Shown piece by piece: positions 60,363 through 64,000 of a stretch of 64,000 nt of DNA. Each line of letters opens with the position of its first letter. Position 1 is the first letter of the stretch. This stretch comes from Acidobacteriota bacterium (GTDB taxonomy: Bacteria > Acidobacteriota > Blastocatellia > RBC074), in the NCBI GenBank assembly GCA_016196035.1, contig JACPYM010000099.1, forward strand, positions 64,869 to 128,868, in the 5' to 3' direction. Below the pieces are notes generated by a model. The model searched no databases and had not been told where the DNA came from. It worked only from the letters and a program-made list of their open reading frames with translations. Position numbers and translations under genes: made by a program.

Positions 60363-61412
60363 CTATTTGGCCATTTGAATCCGGCGTTTCCACACGCCTT
60401 CGATAATTTCGGGATAAGCGCGCTGCCAGCCCCCCAGGTCGCCGACGGTAAACGGCAATTCGATTTTGGCGAAACGCGGGTTGGCACGGTTCAATTCTTC
60501 AAAATTGATCGAACGAAAGTTCGCTTTGACCCAAGCCCGTTGCGCATCTTCAGACCACAAATAGCGCGCGAACAACTCCACCAGCGCGTATTTCGCGGGC
60601 GGCATCCCGTGATCCACGATCACGACCGGGTGCTCGCAAAAGATCGTGCTTTGCGGCACGACGATCTCAAAGGGCAGCTTTTTCGCCTTCAACTGTAAGG
60701 CCTCCATCTCATAAGTGATCAGCGCATCGCCTTCGCCGCGTTCCAACTGCGTGCGGGCGGCGCGCGCCGAATCGGGTGTAGCAATTACGTTCGCCCAAAC
60801 TCGCCTTAGCAAATCAAAGGCCGCCGCCTCATCGCGCTCATCCTTGCGGTGTTCCGACTTGGCGATTTCGGAACCGTAAATCGCCAGCAACGACCATTGC
60901 CCGCCGCCGGATGCCGTTGGGTCAGGATGAATCAGTTTCACGCCCGGTTTGGCGAGGTCGGAGAAATCGCGAATCTTTTTCGGATTGCCCTGCCGCACCA
61001 AAATCACCATCGGTGTCTTGTTGACGATGCCGTTGTACGGCAGCCAGCGCCAATCGCTCTTGGTCGCGGCGGTATCCATTAAGCGCTGCGCATTGCGTTC
61101 GATGGCCAGAATCGCCAGATCGGCTTCCACGCCGGAGACGATCTGGTTTGTGACCATCTCCGAACCGGCAAACGAGGGCGTGAAGGTCAGGTGCTGGCCC
61201 GTCTTGGTGGCCCAGTCACGCTCAAACGCCGGGATAATATCGTTTTCGAGCGGCTCTTTGACCACGCTGAAACCGTAAACCGTGATCGTGGCTTCCTTGG
61301 CGATGTCGGACTTGCGGCGGCAATTTGTCAAAGAACTGCCCAGCAGCAAAACACAAAAGAGCCGGAGGAAGCGTGCGCGTCGGGTTCGTTTGTCAGGCGT
61401 GCAGCCGTTCAT
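60363..61412 (-). CDS. Sulfate-type ABC transporter substrate-binding lipoprotein
   Basis: A 349-residue protein from ATG 61412 (MNGCTPDKRTRRARFL); a GTG four codons earlier overlaps the GAGGAG sequence and is less likely. The signal sequence ends in a lipobox (LLLGSSLTNC), giving a lipid-anchored periplasmic protein. Family features of sulfate-binding proteins are VKEPLENDIIPAFERDWATK, VSGVEADLAILAIER, KLIHPDPTASGGGQWSLLAI and EGDALITYEMEA. The anion-binding segment reads TPSFAGSEMVTNQ instead of the SHGGSGKQ found in enterobacterial Sbp, so specificity may differ (sulfate, thiosulfate or another oxyanion). It is the first gene of the operon followed by cupin, permease and ATPase. Confidence 0.88.
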   Translation of the reverse strand: MNGCTPDKRTRRARFLRLFCVLLLGSSLTNCRRKSDIAKEATITVYGFSVVKEPLENDIIPAFERDWATKTGQHLTFTPSFAGSEMVTNQIVSGVEADLAILAIERNAQRLMDTAATKSDWRWLPYNGIVNKTPMVILVRQGNPKKIRDFSDLAKPGVKLIHPDPTASGGGQWSLLAIYGSEIAKSEHRKDERDEAAAFDLLRRVWANVIATPDSARAARTQLERGEGDALITYEMEALQLKAKKLPFEIVVPQSTIFCEHPVVIVDHGMPPAKYALVELFARYLWSEDAQRAWVKANFRSINFEELNRANPRFAKIELPFTVGDLGGWQRAYPEIIEGVWKRRIQMAK

Positions 61413-62082
61413 GTGTGGCGCCACTCCTCAGGTCACTGGTTTCGGGCAATCACTGTTATCGCACGTTGGCGTGGCTTGTCATTCGACGGCTTCGCACCTT
61501 GCGCCAGGTCGCGGCAGCGGCGCTACGCTAGCCTAAACAGATCGGGTGCAACAGCGTCCGGCGCACCTGTGGGAGCAATCTGTCAGTTCACTCAGGGAGA
61601 TTCAGAAGGGTAACGTTCATCCAACAAATAGTGAGGAAATCAGCATTGACTGCGGCTGGGAACAGAGGCGGCTTCGGGTGCGAACAATGTCGGGTTGTCA
61701 TTGTAGTGTGCATCAGCCTTCCTCTTGGCGCGGTGACCGCGCAATTTTACTGTCGCGAACTGCCAATCCCAGCGGCGTTGTCCCAAGCCTGTCTGTCTGC
61801 CTTAGCCAGGTTCCAGGTCATTTTGTCATCGGTCAATTATTGGTTTGGGCAACAAAACACATCAATTACGGTAACGAAAACGTGTGTGTTTCTATTTCGA
61901 TTTTCGTGGAAAACACGTGCCTTATACACGCCCATATTGGCAAAGTCAATTCTTGAAATTGCGCGCCAAAGCTACCTTCAGCAAGCAACGCGAACGCAGC
62001 TTTGCGGTTGCCAAAAGGCGTATCCACACAGGTCAGGCGCATCCAGCAGCGCCGGCTTAAACGACTCAAAATAAGCCACCCT
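61413..62082. other. Gene-free region between mtnC and the sulfate-binding protein gene
   Basis: About 670 bp with lower GC content than the neighbours (notably 61840-61960). Two plus-strand frames (61546-61956 and 61631-62074) have no domain content and are probably spurious. The region should contain the promoter of the sulfate operon. It was searched by eye for SAM-riboswitch-like signatures on the minus strand, and none was recognised. Confidence 0.45.
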
Positions 62083-62829
62083 TCAACGCGGAAAAACCTC
62101 ATCAAAGCTCTGCACCTGCTGGCTAAAACCCGGCGGCACGGCAGGCGCATTCCCCGGGCGCACAGCCAGCAAAGTTTGCAACCCGGCGGCGTGGGCAGCT
62201 TCCAACTCCGCTGTCACGTCAGAAATGAAAGCGACATGCGCCGGACTGACCGCCAAAGCCGCCGCGATGGTTTGATAACTATGTGCCGCGCGTTTCGGGC
62301 CGCTGGTGGTGTCAAAATAGCCGCTCAAGCAACTGGTCAAATCGCCTGCCGTGGTATGCGCAAAGAGCAACTTTTGCGCCAGCACGCTGCCAGACGAATA
62401 GAGGCAAACGCGCCGCTCTTGTTCATACCAACGAGCCAGCGCGCGCGGCACGTCTTCAAACATCACGCTACGCAACTCGCCCTGCCGATAACCTGTCGCC
62501 CAGATTTTCCCTTGCAGTGATTTGAGCGCGGTGGATTTGCGATCCTGCTCCATCAGCCACAGCAGATACGCCGCCGCAGATTCCAACACTGCGCTCTCAG
62601 CCCAAACTGGCGGCGCAAGCTGATGTGCGACATCGGCTGCATGTTCCGCGCGCAAGCCGAGCAAATCTTCCTGCACTTCATGCTCTGACCAATGCAGCGC
62701 CAGATATTCTTTCAGATGAAGGCGCGCGTAAGGGAACAGCACCTGATACACGAAATCTATCGGCGTCGTCGTGCCTTCGATGTCGAGCAGGATGACTGGC
62801 ACTGGTTCATTCAAGCGAATCGTCGTCAT
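62083..62829 (-). CDS. mtnC: Enolase-phosphatase E1 (methionine salvage)
   Basis: A 248-residue HAD-family enzyme that enolises and dephosphorylates 2,3-diketo-5-methylthiopentyl-1-phosphate to acireductone. The nucleophile motif is [20 protein letters not shown], with the family-specific [25 protein letters not shown] is the second motif, [17 protein letters not shown] carries the conserved Lys, and [20 protein letters not shown] is the acidic motif. The ATG at 62829 overlaps the mtnD stop codon (ATGA), indicating translational coupling in the order mtnB-mtnD-mtnC. Confidence 0.95.
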   Translation of the reverse strand: MTTIRLNEPVPVILLDIEGTTTPIDFVYQVLFPYARLHLKEYLALHWSEHEVQEDLLGLRAEHAADVAHQLAPPVWAESAVLESAAAYLLWLMEQDRKSTALKSLQGKIWATGYRQGELRSVMFEDVPRALARWYEQERRVCLYSSGSVLAQKLLFAHTTAGDLTSCLSGYFDTTSGPKRAAHSYQTIAAALAVSPAHVAFISDVTAELEAAHAAGLQTLLAVRPGNAPAVPPGFSQQVQSFDEVFPR

Positions 62830-63392
62830 AGAGCCGGGATGCTGGCGGGAAGATACGCCGCACCAAAACAAAGCGGTTGATACGCATCATCCGCGCCGCT
62901 CTCGGTGTAATTGGGCGACCAACCCGCCGGGTCTTTGAACAAACGAATTGCGCGGATGCGCTGTTCGGCGCACAAGTTAAACCAATGCAGCGTTCCTTGC
63001 GGCACACGAATCAAATCGCCCGCTTCGACTTCAATCGCCACCACAGGCGCATCTTTTGGATGGATGTGAAACAAGCCCCGGCCTTCGATGATGAAACGCA
63101 CTTCGTCATCGTCGTGCCAATGCTCGCGCTTGAACTTTGCCAGCATCGCCTCCAGCCCCGGCGTCAGCGGCGAGACATCAATCACATCCGCCGTGACGTA
63201 ACCGCCGTTGGCTTTCAGGCGTTCGATCTCCGGCGCGTAGGCGGCCAGAATCTCGGCGGCGGGCGCAGCGGGCGCGACCGCGTGCGCTGGTTCCCAGCGT
63301 TCGTAATCAATGTTGATGGAGGCCAGAAACTGCGTCAGTTCCCGTGCGTCTTGGATCGTGCGCTCTGCTTGCGGAATTGAAACTACAGCCAT
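62826..63392 (-). CDS. mtnD: Acireductone dioxygenase
   Basis: A 188-residue metal-dependent cupin dioxygenase that converts acireductone to the alpha-keto acid of methionine plus formate (Fe form) or to the off-pathway products (Ni form). The metal ligands are in [17 protein letters not shown] (His, His, Glu) and [10 protein letters not shown] (His). The start at 63392 has AAGGGGG upstream; a longer frame from 63419 overlaps the end of mtnB and is less likely. Product length is typical (about 180-190). The gene lies between mtnB and mtnC and is coupled to mtnC by a four-base overlap. Confidence 0.95.
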   Translation of the reverse strand: MAVVSIPQAERTIQDARELTQFLASINIDYERWEPAHAVAPAAPAAEILAAYAPEIERLKANGGYVTADVIDVSPLTPGLEAMLAKFKREHWHDDDEVRFIIEGRGLFHIHPKDAPVVAIEVEAGDLIRVPQGTLHWFNLCAEQRIRAIRLFKDPAGWSPNYTESGADDAYQPLCFGAAYLPASIPAL

Positions 63393-63409
63393 ACGAGTCC
63401 CCCTTGGTT

Positions 63410-64000
63410 TCACTGCCATGCCCCAGGCACCCTGTGTGTTCGTTGCAACCGCCCCGTCACCTCCAGCAGGAATTCAAAAATTTCGACGTGGCGGCGCGCT
63501 TCGCTCAGGGTTCGCCCCCAGGTGTACAACCCATGCCCGCGCAGCAAAAATCCATGCGCGGCGGGTTGTTCATGCAACACCGTGGCGAGCGTTTGCGCCA
63601 GCGAGGTCATGTCCTGCGAATTCTCAAGAATCGGCAACCACTCAGCGTGCTGATGCGATTGAACGCCCGCCAGCCCTTTCAACATTTCCCAACCGGTGAT
63701 GCTCAGTCCGCCCTGCGCGGCAAATTCATCTGACAACAACGTCGCCCAAACGGAATGCGTATGCAACACCGCGCGTGCGCCGCGTTGCCGCACCAGCGTC
63801 AGATGCAACGGCGTTTCATCTGAAGGCTTGCCCGCGCCACTGACCAGCGCGCCATCTTCATTCAACAGGATGAATTCTTGCTCCGTCAACTGGCCCTTGT
63901 CTTTGCCGCTGGCGGTAATCAACAACCGCAACGGATCGCCGTTGACCACCGCGCTGAAATTGCCGCTGGTACCCAACACCCAGCCACGCTGATAAAAGCC
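63410..64000 (-). CDS. mtnB: Methylthioribulose-1-phosphate dehydratase, 5' end beyond window
   Basis: The frame is open to the right edge; the first visible residues are [20 protein letters not shown], so about 15 N-terminal residues are missing. This is a class II aldolase-fold zinc enzyme dehydrating methylthioribulose 1-phosphate. Characteristic are [52 protein letters not shown] (zinc histidines) and [20 protein letters not shown] (the third His). It is the first gene of the visible minus-strand group mtnB-mtnD-mtnC; with mtnA and mtnK presumably elsewhere, it recycles methylthioadenosine to methionine. Confidence 0.95.
   Translation of the reverse strand, partial: GFYQRGWVLGTSGNFSAVVNGDPLRLLITASGKDKGQLTEQEFILLNEDGALVSGAGKPSDETPLHLTLVRQRGARAVLHTHSVWATLLSDEFAAQGGLSITGWEMLKGLAGVQSHQHAEWLPILENSQDMTSLAQTLATVLHEQPAAHGFLLRGHGLYTWGRTLSEARRHVEIFEFLLEVTGRLQRTHRVPGAWQ

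Noticed and set aside
61546-62074. Two plus-strand frames of 136 and 147 residues
   Set aside because: No domain, no convincing ribosome binding site, and they overlap each other in different frames within a low-GC intergenic region.
61413-62082. SAM riboswitch upstream of the sulfate operon
   Set aside because: No conserved SAM-I or SAM-II sequence blocks were recognised on the minus strand; a covariance-model search would be decisive.

Overview
The window looks like chromosomal DNA of an acidobacterium, probably of the Blastocatellia/Solibacter side of the phylum. This is inferred from gene content, not from a marker gene: three very large Oar-like TonB-dependent receptors with an N-terminal carboxypeptidase-regulatory-like domain, a beta-propeller protein ending in the Solibacter-type C-terminal (TIGR03437-like) domain, an RNase E/G with a huge insertion in its S1 domain, and high-GC coding DNA. 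No rRNA, tRNA, CRISPR array, transposase or phage gene was seen.

Layout. 1-2928 (minus): an ECF-like sigma factor, a membrane-anchored anti-sigma-like protein and a TPR protein cut by the left edge. 3225-12889 (minus): a rod-shape operon, mreB-mreC-mreD-mrdA-rodA, followed by RNase E/G. 13693-16073 (minus): LemA, a nucleotidyltransferase-like protein and a TPM-domain protein. 16251-19530 (minus): pepA, smpB, gpsA. 19644-30991 (minus): two tandem TonB-dependent receptors and a secreted Asp-box beta-propeller. 31257-41091 (plus): TauE/SafE exporter, a small protein plus HNH nuclease cassette, a D-threonine-aldolase-like enzyme, an M28 peptidase, a CPBP membrane protease and a third receptor. 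41327-57480 (minus): a 2478-residue protein with twelve IPT/TIG repeats and a C-terminal outer-membrane barrel, a TPR protein, a small secreted protein, a Uma2 nuclease-like protein, a very large regulator (receiver-LuxR fused to wHTH-AAA-TPR) and a VanX-like dipeptidase. 57679-64000 (minus): sulfur metabolism, with an ABC importer of the sulfate type (binding protein, periplasmic cupin, one permease, ATPase) downstream of the methionine-salvage genes mtnB-mtnD-mtnC.

The most unusual property is the intergenic DNA. Nearly every gene junction carries a long inverted repeat. Some belong to dispersed families (CCTGGGTACGCAC type, AAGCCCTGAAAGGGC type, CGCGCGTCAGCAAGCGG type). Others are runs of 7-bp units, different at each locus, often followed by an inverted copy, resembling the short tandemly repeated repetitive sequences of cyanobacteria. 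Several copies abut stop codons, one abuts the rodA start codon, one supplies the last codons of the cupin gene, and two lie in frame inside coding sequences (43945-44122 in the giant IPT protein; 54908-54942 inside an ATPase domain).

The other strong candidates for something undescribed are the IPT-repeat/barrel fusion, the response-regulator/AAA/TPR fusion that keeps an internal ribosome binding site, the cupin embedded in the sulfate-transport operon, and the sigma/anti-sigma/TPR module at the left edge.
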